Of a DNA stretch of 64,000 bases, positions 27,685 through 36,509 are shown in pieces; position 1 is the first letter of the stretch; the number at the start of each line of letters is the position of its first letter. Origin of the DNA: Agromyces sp. CF514 (GTDB lineage: Bacteria > Actinomycetota > Actinomycetes > Actinomycetales > Microbacteriaceae). The notes under the pieces are model-generated. The model made no database searches. It was given only the letters and a program-made list of their open reading frames with translations, and was not told the origin of the DNA. The stretch covers positions 1,798,001 through 1,862,000 of the forward strand of contig NZ_FOZD01000001.1 in the NCBI RefSeq assembly GCF_900113185.1. Direction: 5' to 3'. A program made the translations under genes and the position numbers.

Positions 27685-28932
27685 ATGGGCCAGGGTCGGG
27701 GCAGGTTCGTCGGCAGGAGACGCACGGTCGGCCGCGCGCCCGAACAGCCCGAGGCATCGACTCCCGCTGCGCCCGGAACGGCAGGCGAATCCACGCCCGA
27801 CGTGAGCGCAGCCATCCCCTACGGCATGCGGCTCGCCGCGGCATGGTCGTGGCGCCTGCTGCTGGTCGGCGGCGTCGTCGCGGTCGTGATCTTCCTGGTC
27901 ATCCAGTTGCGGCTCATCGTCATCCCGCTGCTCGTCGCGGTGATCCTCTCGGCGCTGCTCGTGCCGTTCTCGAGCCTGCTCCAGCGTCACCGGTGGCCCA
28001 AGTGGCTCTCCATCACCACCGCGATGCTGAGCGCGCTCGCCGTCGTGGGCGGCCTGCTCACGCTCGGCATCTGGCAGATCGTGCGCGGCTCCGACGAACT
28101 CGCCGCGCAATCGGTGATCGCGTGGAACGAGTTCCGCGACTGGCTCGAGAGCGGGCCACTGCATCTCACCGAGGCGCAGCTCAACGACTTCGTGAACCAG
28201 GCCGTCGAGGCCGTGCAGAGCGGCAGCGGGGTGCTCGTGAGCGGCGCGCTCTCGGTCGGCACCACGGTCGGGCACTTCCTCGCGGGCATGCTGCTCGCGC
28301 TGTTCGCGACGCTGTTCATCCTGATCGACGGGCGCGGGATCTGGGGGTGGGTGGTGCGCATCTTCCCCCGGCGCGCCCGGGCGGCGGTCGACGGCGCCGG
28401 TGCGGCCGGTTGGCTCACGCTGCAGAACTTCGTGAAGGTGCAGATCCTCGTCGCCACGATCGACGCGGTGGGCATCGGCCTCGGCGCGTTCCTGCTGGGC
28501 GTGCCCCTCGCGGTCCCGATCGCCATCCTCGTGTTCCTCGGCTCGTTCGTGCCCATCGTCGGTGCCGTGGCGACCGGCGCGCTCGCCGTGTTCGTCGCGC
28601 TCGTCTACAACGGCCTGTGGCCCGCGGTCGCCATGCTCGGCGTCGTGCTGCTCGTGCAGCAGCTCGAGGGTCACGTGCTCCAGCCGCTCATCATGGGCAC
28701 CGCCGTGAAGGTGCACCCGCTCGGAGTCGTGCTCGCCGTGGCCGCCGGATCGTTCCTCGCCGGCATCGCCGGGGCGTTCTTCGCAGTGCCGATCGCGGCC
28801 GTGCTCAACGTCATGATCAACTACGTCGCCGGCGGCACGTGGAAGCATTCCCCGGCACCGCCCCTGACCGAGATCGCGTCGCCGCTCTGGCGCACCGTCC
28901 CGCAACGCCCCGGATACCAACGAGGAGAATGA
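27685..28932 (+). CDS. AI-2E family transporter (PerM-like permease)
   Basis: This 415-residue membrane protein has about eight hydrophobic segments arranged as in the AI-2E/PerM family. It has an N-terminal pair after a Pro/Ala-rich tail, a soluble loop, then the conserved block LGVPLAVPIAILVFLGSFVPIVGAV. The family signature appears in the C-terminal part as LEGHVLQPLIMGTAVKVHPLGVVLAVAAG. Substrates vary (autoinducer export, Na+/H+ antiport) and are not predictable. It lies 4 bp before ilvA, so the two are probably co-transcribed from the leaderless promoter. Confidence 0.87.
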   Translation: MGQGRGRFVGRRRTVGRAPEQPEASTPAAPGTAGESTPDVSAAIPYGMRLAAAWSWRLLLVGGVVAVVIFLVIQLRLIVIPLLVAVILSALLVPFSSLLQRHRWPKWLSITTAMLSALAVVGGLLTLGIWQIVRGSDELAAQSVIAWNEFRDWLESGPLHLTEAQLNDFVNQAVEAVQSGSGVLVSGALSVGTTVGHFLAGMLLALFATLFILIDGRGIWGWVVRIFPRRARAAVDGAGAAGWLTLQNFVKVQILVATIDAVGIGLGAFLLGVPLAVPIAILVFLGSFVPIVGAVATGALAVFVALVYNGLWPAVAMLGVVLLVQQLEGHVLQPLIMGTAVKVHPLGVVLAVAAGSFLAGIAGAFFAVPIAAVLNVMINYVAGGTWKHSPAPPLTEIASPLWRTVPQRPGYQRGE

Positions 28933-28936
28933 ACGC

Positions 28937-30175
28937 GTGATCAGCACCATCCCGGGACCGACCCTCGCCGATTTCGAACGCGCACGTGGCGTGGTCGCAG
29001 CGGTCGTGCAACGCACGCCGATGGAATCGTCGCGGTACCTGGCCGACCGGCTCGGCGTCGCCGTGCACCTCAAGTGCGAGAACCTCCAACGCACCGGATC
29101 GTACAAGCTGCGCGGCGCCTACAACCGCTTGAGCGCCCTGAGCCCCGAGGAGCAGGCCCGCGGCGTCGTGGCGGCCTCGGCGGGCAACCACGCGCAGGGT
29201 GTCGCATTTGCCGCGCGCGAGCTCGGCATCTCGTCCACGATCTTCATGCCGGTCGGCGTCGCGCTGCCGAAGCTCGACGCCACGCGGGCGTACGGCGCCG
29301 AGGTGGTGCTGCACGGCGACTCGTTCGGCGAGACGCTCGACGCCGCGAACGCGTTCGCGGCCGAGTCGGGCGCGGTGATGATCCCGCCGTACGATCACGC
29401 CGACGTCATCGCCGGCCAGGGCACCCTGGGCCTCGAGGTGCTCGACGAGGTCCCGGATGCCGCGACCATCGTCGTGCCGATCGGCGGCGGCGGTCTCGCG
29501 GCCGGAGTCGCGAGCGCCGTCAAGCAGCGTGCCGCGCTCGAGGGACGCGTCGTGCGGGTCATCGGCGTGCAGGCCGAGAACGCGTCGCCGTACGTGCCTT
29601 CGCTCGAGGCGGGGCACCCGGTGCAGATCCCCGTCGTGCCGACGATCGCCGACGGCATCGCGGTGTACAAGCCGGGCGAGCTCACGTTCGAGATCATCCG
29701 CGAGACGGTCGACGAGATCCTCACCGTGAGCGACGACGACATCGCACGCGCCCTGCTCGTGCTCCTGGAGCGCGCGAAGCTCGTCGTCGAGCCCGCCGGT
29801 GCGGTCTCGGTCGCGGCGCTCATGAGCGGGCGCATCCGATCCGACGGACCGGTGGTCGCGCTGCTGTCGGGCGGCAACATCGACCCGCTGCTCATGCAGC
29901 GCGTGATCGCGCACGGCCTCGCGGCATCCGATCGCTACCTCACGCTCGAGATCGGCCTGCCCGACCGCCCCGGGCAGCTCGCCCGAATCGCGGAACTGCT
30001 CGCCGAGGCGCACGCGAACGTCATCGAGGTGCTGCACACCCGCCACGGCAACGGCCTGCAGATCTCCGAGGTGGCGCTGCGACTCTCGGTCGAGACGCGC
30101 GGGCCCGCGCACCGGGCCTCCGTCGTCGACGTGCTGCGGCGCGCGGGCTACGAGCCGCGCATCGTCTCGGAGTAG
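28937..30175 (+). CDS. ilvA: Threonine ammonia-lyase
   Basis: This 412-residue PLP enzyme deaminates threonine to 2-oxobutyrate for isoleucine synthesis (or for catabolism). The PLP lysine is in LQRTGSYKLRGAYN. The substrate loop is ASAGNHAQGVAFAARELG, the PLP phosphate loop IGGGGLAAG and the cofactor-ring Ser SGGNIDPLLM. A single C-terminal ACT-like domain (LTLEIGLPDRPGQLARIAELL) ends the protein, giving the short form of about 400 residues. GTG start preceded by GAGGAGAAT, overlapping the permease stop region. Followed by a strong bidirectional terminator. Confidence 0.93.
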   Translation: MISTIPGPTLADFERARGVVAAVVQRTPMESSRYLADRLGVAVHLKCENLQRTGSYKLRGAYNRLSALSPEEQARGVVAASAGNHAQGVAFAARELGISSTIFMPVGVALPKLDATRAYGAEVVLHGDSFGETLDAANAFAAESGAVMIPPYDHADVIAGQGTLGLEVLDEVPDAATIVVPIGGGGLAAGVASAVKQRAALEGRVVRVIGVQAENASPYVPSLEAGHPVQIPVVPTIADGIAVYKPGELTFEIIRETVDEILTVSDDDIARALLVLLERAKLVVEPAGAVSVAALMSGRIRSDGPVVALLSGGNIDPLLMQRVIAHGLAASDRYLTLEIGLPDRPGQLARIAELLAEAHANVIEVLHTRHGNGLQISEVALRLSVETRGPAHRASVVDVLRRAGYEPRIVSE

Positions 30176-30207
30176 CCCGCCCGACCCTCCACCCGGGCCG
30201 GAAGAAC

Positions 30208-30243
30208 GAGAACGGCGCCGACCATGCGGTCGGCGCCGTTCTC
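30208..30243. terminator. Bidirectional terminator between ilvA and greA
   Basis: GAGAACGGCGCCGACC and its exact complement form a perfect 16-bp stem with an ATGC loop. It is flanked by AAGAAC on one side and lies between convergent genes. Confidence 0.85.
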
Positions 30244-30260
30244 ACGTGGTCGAGCGGGTG

Positions 30261-30752
30261 CTACTGCCCGCCCCAGGTCTCGACGGCCGTGACCTCCACG
30301 GCGATCTCGCGACCGTTCGGCGCCGTGTAACTGGTCTTGTCGCCGACCTTGAGGCCGAGGATCGCCGCACCGAGGGGGCTCTGCTCGCTCCACACGTCGA
30401 GCTCGGAGTCGCCCGCGATCTCGCGGCTGCCGATGAGGAAGGTCTCCTCGTCGCCCGCGATGACCGCGGTGATGACGGTGCCGGACTCGACGATGCCCTT
30501 CGAGGTGGGAGCGTCGCCCACCTCGGCGGTCTTCAGCAGTCCCTTCAGCTGGCGGATGCGAGCCTCGATCTTGCCCTGCTCGTCTTTCGCGGCGTGGTAC
30601 CCGCCGTTCTCCTTCAGGTCGCCCTCTTCGCGCGCCGCTTCGATGCGCTTCGCGATCTCCTCGCGACCCGTGGTCGAGAGCTGCTCGAGCTCGGCGGCGA
30701 GCCGGTCGTACGCATCTTGCGTGAGCCAGGTGACGGTGGCGTCCTGCGCCAT
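30261..30752 (-). CDS. greA: Transcription elongation factor GreA
   Basis: This 163-residue factor stimulates cleavage of the backtracked transcript in RNA polymerase. The N-terminal coiled coil carries the acidic tip in EEGDLKENGGYHAAKDEQ (Asp and Glu at the tip). The C-terminal FKBP-like domain has QSPLGAAILGLKVGDKTSYTAPNGREI. The ATG at 30752 follows GGAGGG; an extension upstream lacks family similarity. Confidence 0.95.
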   Translation of the reverse strand: MAQDATVTWLTQDAYDRLAAELEQLSTTGREEIAKRIEAAREEGDLKENGGYHAAKDEQGKIEARIRQLKGLLKTAEVGDAPTSKGIVESGTVITAVIAGDEETFLIGSREIAGDSELDVWSEQSPLGAAILGLKVGDKTSYTAPNGREIAVEVTAVETWGGQ

Positions 30753-30834
30753 GATGCCCTCCTGCGGGGACGCGTCGATGAACGCGTCCGAATAGACGTG
30801 ACGCCCCGACGACTGTCGAGGCGAATGCCCCATG

Positions 30835-31245
30835 TTAGGTGAGCCAGCAGCTCGAAATCAAACCCGTCGCGGCGTCGCGGGCGGTTCTGACGGTCTCGGT
30901 CAGGCTGCGCAGCGGTCGATCGGATGCCGGGATCTCGACGACCTTCCAGCCGACGACCGTGAAGTCGTCGTCGAGGGCCTTCACCGCGCACGCGGTGGTC
31001 TCGCCTGCGGGCACCGACAGGGTCCAGTTGACCTCGACCGAGCGCTCGTCGTTGCGGACGACGTGCGACGTGTCGGTGGCCTGAACGGCGGCCTGCTGGC
31101 CGTCGAGACCGGCCCAGACGACCCAGGAGACCAGCACGATCGCGAAGGCGATGCCTGCGGCGATGAGGATCGTCAGCTCGCGGCGCCGGTTGCGCCGAGT
31201 GCGCCCGTATCGCGCGGCGAGCGGGTCGGTCTCGGTGCTGGACAC
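30835..31245 (-). CDS. DUF4307 family membrane protein
   Basis: This 136-residue protein of unknown function has a basic N-terminus with RYGRTRRNRRR. One transmembrane helix (ELTILIAAGIAFAIVLVSWVVW) and an extracytoplasmic domain of about 85 residues follow, with two cysteines (TACAVKAL and SSCWLT). This is the layout of actinobacterial DUF4307 proteins, usually found between greA and a mycothiol conjugate amidase or hemolysin III gene. The GTG at 31245 follows GAGGA; the upstream in-frame ATG is less likely. Confidence 0.82.
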   Translation of the reverse strand: MSSTETDPLAARYGRTRRNRRRELTILIAAGIAFAIVLVSWVVWAGLDGQQAAVQATDTSHVVRNDERSVEVNWTLSVPAGETTACAVKALDDDFTVVGWKVVEIPASDRPLRSLTETVRTARDAATGLISSCWLT

Positions 31246-31379
31246 TCGGAATCCTCGGGGGTCGGATCGATTAGGCTTGCCTTTCAAGCCTAACCCGCAC
31301 TGGCACCGCCAGAATCCGCCGTGAGAGAGAGTTCCATGCGCTCCGAATCCGCCGCCCGTCCGACCCTCCGGATTCGTCT

Positions 31380-31745
31380 GTGAGCGCGGCGACGGCGCTC
31401 GTCGCGGCGCAGGTCGCGGTCGCCCCGATCGTGCGCGCGGCCGAAGACGAGGTCGATCCCAACGACGTGACGCCCGGCGTCTGGGGCTTCGTCATCACGT
31501 TCGCGATCATGGTCGTCGTGCTGCTGCTCGTGCTCGACATGACGCGCCGCATCCGCCGCACGAACTACCGCGCCGAGGTGCAGGCGGAGCTCGCCCGCGA
31601 GATGGCCGAGACCGGCGTCGACGGCATCGACCCCGAGACGGATGCCGCGGCATCCGACCGTTCGGAAGACGGCGCTCGACCGAACGGAGTCGATCCGTCG
31701 GGCGACGCCGACGACGCGCCATCCGGAGACGCACCGACCCGCTGA
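31380..31745 (+). CDS. Small single-pass membrane protein, unknown function
   Basis: This 121-residue protein has a possible N-terminal signal-like hydrophobic stretch (residues 1-20). A strong transmembrane helix (VWGFVITFAIMVVVLLLVLDM) and a basic stop-transfer RRIRRTNYRAEV follow. The C-terminal 60 residues are acidic and low complexity, with Asp/Ala/Gly/Pro. Similar small proteins sit next to hemolysin III genes in related actinobacteria. GTG start with no obvious Shine-Dalgarno sequence. Confidence 0.65.
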   Translation: MSAATALVAAQVAVAPIVRAAEDEVDPNDVTPGVWGFVITFAIMVVVLLLVLDMTRRIRRTNYRAEVQAELAREMAETGVDGIDPETDAAASDRSEDGARPNGVDPSGDADDAPSGDAPTR

Positions 31746-31796
31746 ACGAGGTGCGCCGACGTACGCGACCGCGACGGCGGGCGACCCGGGCTCGGT

Positions 31797-32603
31797 TCAG
31801 CCCACGTGGTAGACGGGTGCGACCGCGATGATGAGCGTCGCGGTCCAGTGGCACATGAACGCCAGCACCGTGCAGGTGTGGAAGATCTCGTGGAAGCCGA
31901 ACACGCCCGGCCACGGGTTGGGGCGCTTGAAGCCGTAGATCACCGCGCCGACCGTGTAGAGCAGCCCGCCGACGACGACGAGCACCATCATGGCGACGCT
32001 CGCGGCGAGCAGGTCGCCCAGGTACATCACCGCGGCCCACCCGAGCAGCAGGTAGAGGGGAACGTACAGCCAGCGCGGCGCCGTGATCCAGAACACGCGG
32101 AACCCGATGCCGAGCAGCGCGCCCGCCCAGACCACCGCGAGCAGCACCCAGCCCTTCTCGGGCGGCAGCGCGAGCACCGCGAGCGGCGTGTAGGTGCCGG
32201 CGATCAGCAGGAAGATGTTGGCGTGGTCGATGCGCTTCAGGACGACCTTGGTCTTCGGCTTCCAGTTGAAGCGATGGTAGAGCGCCGAGTTGCCGAACAG
32301 CAGCAGCGACGTGAGCATGAAGACCGCCGAGGCCCACTTGGCGGGCGCCCCCTGCGCGAGGCCGATGAGGACGATGCCCGCGGCGATCGCGACGGGGAAC
32401 GTGCCCGCGTGGATCCAGCCGCGCCACGTCGGCTTGACGTCTTCGGTCGGGTGCGCGATCGCGTCGTCGAGCAGCGGGATGTTCGGCAGGTCGGGGCCGT
32501 GCTGCTCGGCGTCGATCGCCGCGTCCGTCGGGTCCTCCGGTGCGACGGGCCGGGTCAGCTCGTGCGCCAGGTCGGCGGACTCGCGGTGGCGCTTGGGGGT
32601 CAT
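31797..32603 (-). CDS. Hemolysin III / PAQR family membrane protein
   Basis: This 268-residue seven-helix membrane protein has the PAQR motifs LYHRFNWKPKTKVVLKRIDHANIFLLIAGTYTP, a metal-type His and Asp pair. The C-terminal FGFHEIFHTCTVLAFMCHW contains the expected histidines. An acidic cytoplasmic N-terminus of about 65 residues precedes the first helix. Proposed activities of the family (hydrolase/ceramidase-like or pore) are not established in bacteria. A TACGCT hexamer 6 nt before the ATG supports the start at 32603 as leaderless. Confidence 0.88.
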   Translation of the reverse strand: MTPKRHRESADLAHELTRPVAPEDPTDAAIDAEQHGPDLPNIPLLDDAIAHPTEDVKPTWRGWIHAGTFPVAIAAGIVLIGLAQGAPAKWASAVFMLTSLLLFGNSALYHRFNWKPKTKVVLKRIDHANIFLLIAGTYTPLAVLALPPEKGWVLLAVVWAGALLGIGFRVFWITAPRWLYVPLYLLLGWAAVMYLGDLLAASVAMMVLVVVGGLLYTVGAVIYGFKRPNPWPGVFGFHEIFHTCTVLAFMCHWTATLIIAVAPVYHVG

Positions 32604-32609
32604 GCTCAC

Positions 32610-32615
32610 AGCGTA
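32610..32615 (-). promoter_or_regulatory. -10 hexamer of a probable leaderless promoter (hemolysin III)
   Basis: On the minus strand TACGCT ends 6 nt before the ATG at 32603. It faces the divergent uppS promoter. Confidence 0.5.
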
Positions 32616-32664
32616 GGGCCTCACCGGTCACGGTCCGCTGTGAGTGCTGGAGCCCCAGTAGCGG

Positions 32665-32670
32665 TAGCGT
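32665..32670 (+). promoter_or_regulatory. -10 hexamer of a probable leaderless promoter (uppS)
   Basis: TAGCGT lies 6 nt before the GTG at 32677. Confidence 0.5.
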
Positions 32671-32676
32671 AGTCGC

Positions 32677-33462
32677 GTGCAATCCAGCGATCCGCCCCTC
32701 GGTCGCGGCATCCTCTACCGGCTGTACGAGCGCCGCCTCCGACGCGGACTCGAGCAGGAGTCGCTGCCTCGACACGTCGCGATGATCATCGACGGCAACC
32801 GGCGATGGGCCAAGCAGCTCGGCTACGACTCGGCCGCGCACGGCCACCGGGCCGGTGCCGCGAAGGTGCGCGAGTTCCTGGAGTGGTGCGACGACCTCGG
32901 CATCCAGGTCGTCACCCTGTACCTCCTGTCGAGCGACAACCTCGGAAACCGGGCGAGCGACGAGCTGGCCGCGCTCATCGAGATCATCGCCGAGCTCGCC
33001 GAGGAGCTCTCGCACTACCGCGACTGGCGCGTGCAGCACGTCGGATCCGACGCGGGACTGCCCCAGCCGCTCGTCGCCGCGCTCGACGCGGCCGAACACC
33101 GAACCGCCGACAAGCGCGGCATGCACGTGAACCTGGCCGTCGGATACGGAGGCCGCAAGGAGATCGTCGACGCCATGCGCTCGATCGTCGCCGCGCACCA
33201 CGCCGAGGGGCGGAGCCTCGACGACCTCGCCGACCGGCTCACGCCCGACCTCATCGGACAGCACCTCTACACCGGCGGACAGCCGGACCCCGATCTTGTC
33301 ATCCGGACGTCGGGCGAGCAGCGCCTCAGCGATTTCATGCTCTGGCAGGCCGCGCACAGCGAGTTCTACTTCGTCGAGGCCCTCGGCCCCGACCTGCGGC
33401 AGGTCGACTTCCTGCGCGCCATCCGCGACTACGCGAAGCGACACCGCCGCTTCGGCGGCTGA
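32677..33462 (+). CDS. uppS: Isoprenyl (cis-prenyl) diphosphate synthase
   Basis: This 261-residue cytoplasmic/membrane-associated enzyme makes Z-polyprenyl diphosphates for the lipid carrier of cell wall synthesis. Region I is MIIDGNRRWAKQLGYDSAAHGHRAGA with the Mg2+-binding Asp. LYLLSSDNLGNR and the C-terminal DLVIRTSGEQRLSDFMLWQAAHSEFYF are standard. In this fold LS-x-N..R instead of FS-x-EN is the actinobacterial short-chain (Rv1086-like) type, so it may make a short product (Z,E-farnesyl diphosphate) rather than the full undecaprenyl/decaprenyl chain; that is inference. Confidence 0.9.
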   Translation: MQSSDPPLGRGILYRLYERRLRRGLEQESLPRHVAMIIDGNRRWAKQLGYDSAAHGHRAGAAKVREFLEWCDDLGIQVVTLYLLSSDNLGNRASDELAALIEIIAELAEELSHYRDWRVQHVGSDAGLPQPLVAALDAAEHRTADKRGMHVNLAVGYGGRKEIVDAMRSIVAAHHAEGRSLDDLADRLTPDLIGQHLYTGGQPDPDLVIRTSGEQRLSDFMLWQAAHSEFYFVEALGPDLRQVDFLRAIRDYAKRHRRFGG

Positions 33463-33524
33463 ACTCCGCTTGCACACGGGGCGCCGCGGCGTGCCATGAT
33501 ATCGCTCGAAGAATGGGGGCATGA

Positions 33525-34643
33525 ATGGGCATCGACGCGTTCGTCGACGGGTTCGGCGAGGAACCCGGGTACCTCGACTACGGGCGGTTCGGGCCGCTCT
33601 CGCGTGTCGCCGCCGAGGAGAGCAACGCCCTCACCCATGTGCTCGAGCGTTCGCGCCACGGCAGCTCGTCGGTGTTCCTCGAGCAGGATGCGCGCGTGCG
33701 CGAAGCGGCGTCCGCACTGACCGGCTTCCCCGCGGACCAGGTCGTCTTCACGCCCAACACGAGCACCGGCCTGATGCACGCGCTGTTCGGACTGACCGGC
33801 GGCGTGCTCCTCTCGCCCGACGAGTTCCCGAGCCTGCCGATCGCGGCCGTGCGCGCCCAGGAGGCGCTCAACGTCGTGCAGCCGGTCTGGCTCGAGACCG
33901 ACCACGGCAAGGTGACCCCCGGGCAGATCCGCGACCAGCTCGAACACGGCGTCGGCGCTGTCGCCGTGAGCCTCGTCGACGCCCGAACGGGCTACCTGTG
34001 CGACATCGAGGGCATCCGCCAGGTCATCGGCGACCGGCTGCTCATCGTCGACGCGATCCAGGGGTTCGGCGTCGTCGACGCGCCGTGGCAGGCGGCGGAT
34101 GTCGTCGCCACCGGTGGCCAGAAGTGGTGCCGGGCTGGGTGGGGCACCGGGTTCCTCGCGATGTCCGACCGGGCGATCGAGCAGCTGACCCCCGTGTTCT
34201 CGGGCTTCTCGGCCACCGAGGAGGTCGAGCCGTGGGGCTTCGTGCCGCCGCCCGCGCCCGGTGCCAGGGCCTTCCGGGTGTCGAATCCCGACCCCATCGC
34301 CCAGGCGCGCTTCGCCGCCGCCATGGAGGAGCTCGCCGCGGTCGGCGTCGCGAACGTCAACGCCGCGGTCGCATCGAACGTCAGCAGCGTCATCGACCTG
34401 GCCGACGAGTTCGCGATCGCGGTCGCCTCCTCCCGCAACGAGCACGAGCGAGCCGGCATCGTCGTGCTCGAGCCGCCGGCCGATCAGCTCTCGGTGCTCA
34501 CGGCGTCGCTGCACAACCACGGCGTGACCGCCACCACCCGCCTCGGCCAGGTGCGACTCAGCGCCCACGCGGGCACGGATGCCGAGACCCTCGACATGCT
34601 GCGCTCCGCGTTCGTGTCGTACGGCTCCGCCGCGACGTACTGA
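33525..34643 (+). CDS. Aminotransferase class V-fold PLP enzyme
   Basis: This 372-residue enzyme resembles the cysteine desulfurase/kynureninase group. The N-terminal region has VFTPNTSTGLMHALFGLTGG. IVDAIQGFGVVDAPWQAADVVATGGQKWCRAGWGTGFL contains the PLP Asp and the Schiff-base Lys (GGQKW). The C-terminal domain is typical, and the reaction is unknown. The ATG follows AATGGGGGC and lies 62 bp after uppS, so co-transcription is possible. Confidence 0.82.
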   Translation: MGIDAFVDGFGEEPGYLDYGRFGPLSRVAAEESNALTHVLERSRHGSSSVFLEQDARVREAASALTGFPADQVVFTPNTSTGLMHALFGLTGGVLLSPDEFPSLPIAAVRAQEALNVVQPVWLETDHGKVTPGQIRDQLEHGVGAVAVSLVDARTGYLCDIEGIRQVIGDRLLIVDAIQGFGVVDAPWQAADVVATGGQKWCRAGWGTGFLAMSDRAIEQLTPVFSGFSATEEVEPWGFVPPPAPGARAFRVSNPDPIAQARFAAAMEELAAVGVANVNAAVASNVSSVIDLADEFAIAVASSRNEHERAGIVVLEPPADQLSVLTASLHNHGVTATTRLGQVRLSAHAGTDAETLDMLRSAFVSYGSAATY

Positions 34644-34890
34644 CGGCGAGTCGGGCGGATTCCCGCGGCCGTCTCCCGGCCGCCGCGCGGACGCGGGCTT
34701 GGCCGCCTGCGCCTGCCCGCGGCATCCGCTCGCCGACGAATGTGAACTCTGTGTGACGTCGCCGCAACTCGCCGCGTGTCGCTCGACGCGAATGCGAACG
34801 ACGGACGTAGCGTCGCACACATCGGGCAAGGTGCCCGAACGAGTCGGCTCGTGAAGCGCTCGTAGGAGGATTCGCCGGCCGGCGCGAGAG

Positions 34891-34908
34891 CCGAGCGGAA
34901 ACGCTCGG
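34891..34908 (+). promoter_or_regulatory. GAAA-loop hairpin just upstream of the phoH ribosome binding site
   Basis: CCGAGCG-GAAA-CGCTCGG forms a 7-bp stem with a GNRA-like loop. It ends 3 nt before the AGGAG site of the PhoH gene, in a 278-bp leader. It could modulate translation initiation. No known riboswitch class was recognised in the rest of the leader. Confidence 0.35.
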
Positions 34909-34921
34909 GGCAGGAGCGGTC

Positions 34922-36301
34922 GTGGCCTCACTCGAAACCTCCAAGTCCGTCGCAGGGTCAACCGGGCGCGAGCAGCGACCGGATGCCGCAACGCCCGCCG
35001 GCGTCGCGCAGGACGAGCGCACGTACGTGCTCGACACCTCCGTGCTGCTGTCGGATCCCCGTGCGCTGTTCCGCTTCGCGGAGCACGCGGTCGTGCTGCC
35101 GGTGATCGTCATCACCGAACTCGAGGCCAAGCGCAACGACCCCGAGATCGGGTACTTCGCGCGCCAGTCCCTGCGCATCCTCGACGAGCTGCGCATCGAG
35201 CACGAGCGTCTCGACTTCCCGATCCCGGTCGGCGACGGCGGTTCGCTGCGCGTCGAGCTGAACCACTCGAGCACCTCGGTGCTGCCGAGCGGCCTGCAGC
35301 TGAACGACAACGACACGCGCATCCTCGCGTGCGCCGCGAACCTCGCCAACGACGGCATCGCCGTCACCGTCGTCTCGAAGGACCTGCCGCTGCGCGTGAA
35401 GGCCGCCTCGATCGGCCTCGACGCGCAGGAGTACCGTGCGGAGCTCGCGCACGACTCCGGCTGGACCGGCATGAGCGAACTCACGCTCGGCTCCAACGAC
35501 ATGGCCAAGCTGTACGAGCACGAGCACCTCTCGATCCCCGAGGTCGAGGGCGTGCCCGTGAACACGGGCCTCGTGATCCACTCCGACCGCGGCTCGGCGC
35601 TCGCGCGCGTCACGGGGGAGCGCGAGGTGCGCCTCGTGCGCGGCGACCGCGACGTGTTCGGCCTGCACGGACGCTCGGCCGAGCAGCGCCTCGCGATCGA
35701 CCTGCTCCTCGACTCCGAGATCGGCATCCTCTCGCTCGGCGGGCGCGCCGGCACCGGCAAGTCGGCGCTCGCGCTCTGCGCCGGGCTCGAGGCGGTGCTC
35801 GAACGTCAGCAGCACAAGAAGATCATGGTCTTCCGCCCGCTCTACGCGGTGGGCGGGCAGGAGCTCGGCTACCTGCCCGGCGACCAGGGCGAGAAGATGA
35901 ACCCCTGGGGGCAGGCGGTCTTCGACACGCTCGGCTCGGTGGTCTCCGACAACGTGCTCGACGAGGTCGTCGATCGGGGCATCCTCGAGGTGCTTCCGCT
36001 CACGCACATCCGCGGACGCTCGCTGCACGACGCGTTCGTCATCGTCGACGAGGCCCAGTCGCTCGAGCGCAACGTGCTGCTCACGGTGCTCTCGCGCATC
36101 GGGCAGAACTCCCGGGTCGTGCTCACCCACGACGTGGCGCAGCGCGACAACCTGCGCGTCGGAAGGCACGACGGCGTCGCCTCGGTCATCGAGACGCTGA
36201 AGGGGCATCCGCTCTTCGCGCACATCACGCTCACCCGTTCGGAGCGCTCGGCGATCGCGGCCCTCGTCTCGGAGATGCTCGACGGCGCCGAACTGACCTG
36301 A
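34922..36301 (+). CDS. phoH2: PhoH2: PIN domain fused to PhoH-type ATPase
   Basis: This 459-residue cytoplasmic protein has RNase/RNA-helicase-type architecture. An N-terminal PIN domain (about 33-170) carries Asp38 in [12 protein letters not shown], Glu in [11 protein letters not shown] and Asp in [12 protein letters not shown]. The PhoH P-loop ATPase follows with Walker [14 protein letters not shown] (about 274-286), [12 protein letters not shown] and Walker [27 protein letters not shown] comes next. PhoH2 proteins of mycobacteria unwind and cleave RNA and are often paired with a PhoAT antitoxin; no antitoxin-like gene is evident immediately upstream. GTG start with AGGAG site and a hairpin leader. 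Confidence 0.93.
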   Translation: MASLETSKSVAGSTGREQRPDAATPAGVAQDERTYVLDTSVLLSDPRALFRFAEHAVVLPVIVITELEAKRNDPEIGYFARQSLRILDELRIEHERLDFPIPVGDGGSLRVELNHSSTSVLPSGLQLNDNDTRILACAANLANDGIAVTVVSKDLPLRVKAASIGLDAQEYRAELAHDSGWTGMSELTLGSNDMAKLYEHEHLSIPEVEGVPVNTGLVIHSDRGSALARVTGEREVRLVRGDRDVFGLHGRSAEQRLAIDLLLDSEIGILSLGGRAGTGKSALALCAGLEAVLERQQHKKIMVFRPLYAVGGQELGYLPGDQGEKMNPWGQAVFDTLGSVVSDNVLDEVVDRGILEVLPLTHIRGRSLHDAFVIVDEAQSLERNVLLTVLSRIGQNSRVVLTHDVAQRDNLRVGRHDGVASVIETLKGHPLFAHITLTRSERSAIAALVSEMLDGAELT

Positions 36302-36317
36302 CCCGACCGGAGGATCG

Positions 36318-36364
36318 GACGACGGATGCCGGTGGCAGGCGACCAGCCGCCGGCATCCGTCGTC
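36318..36364 (+). terminator. Terminator after phoH2
   Basis: GACGACGGATGCCGG (36318-36332) and its exact complement (36350-36364) form a 15-bp stem with a 17-nt loop. The stem contains GGATGC/GCATCC. Confidence 0.7.
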
Positions 36365-36425
36365 TGCGGACGGCCGTCACGCGCCGGCGGGCCATCGCGC
36401 CGCTGCGCCGCCGCGCCGCCTTCCT

Positions 36426-36497
36426 GCGGAGGAGATTCGCACTAACGGAGGAGACCTTTGGCGCGCAAGGACCTCCCCTCGCGCGAATCTCCTCCGC
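36426..36497. repeat. Large nested intergenic hairpin
   Basis: Outer arms GCGGAGGAGATTCGC (36426-36440) and exact complement (36483-36497) enclose a 42-nt interior that itself contains imperfect inverted sequence (GGAGACCTTTG and CAAGGACCTCC). It lies 13 bp from the stop of the minus-strand gene at 36510. Confidence 0.8.
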
Positions 36498-36509
36498 ATT
36501 TCGTGGGTG

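Noticed and set aside
34644..34921. Cyclic di-AMP (ydaO) or other known riboswitch before phoH2
   Set aside because: The expected conserved core motifs are absent.
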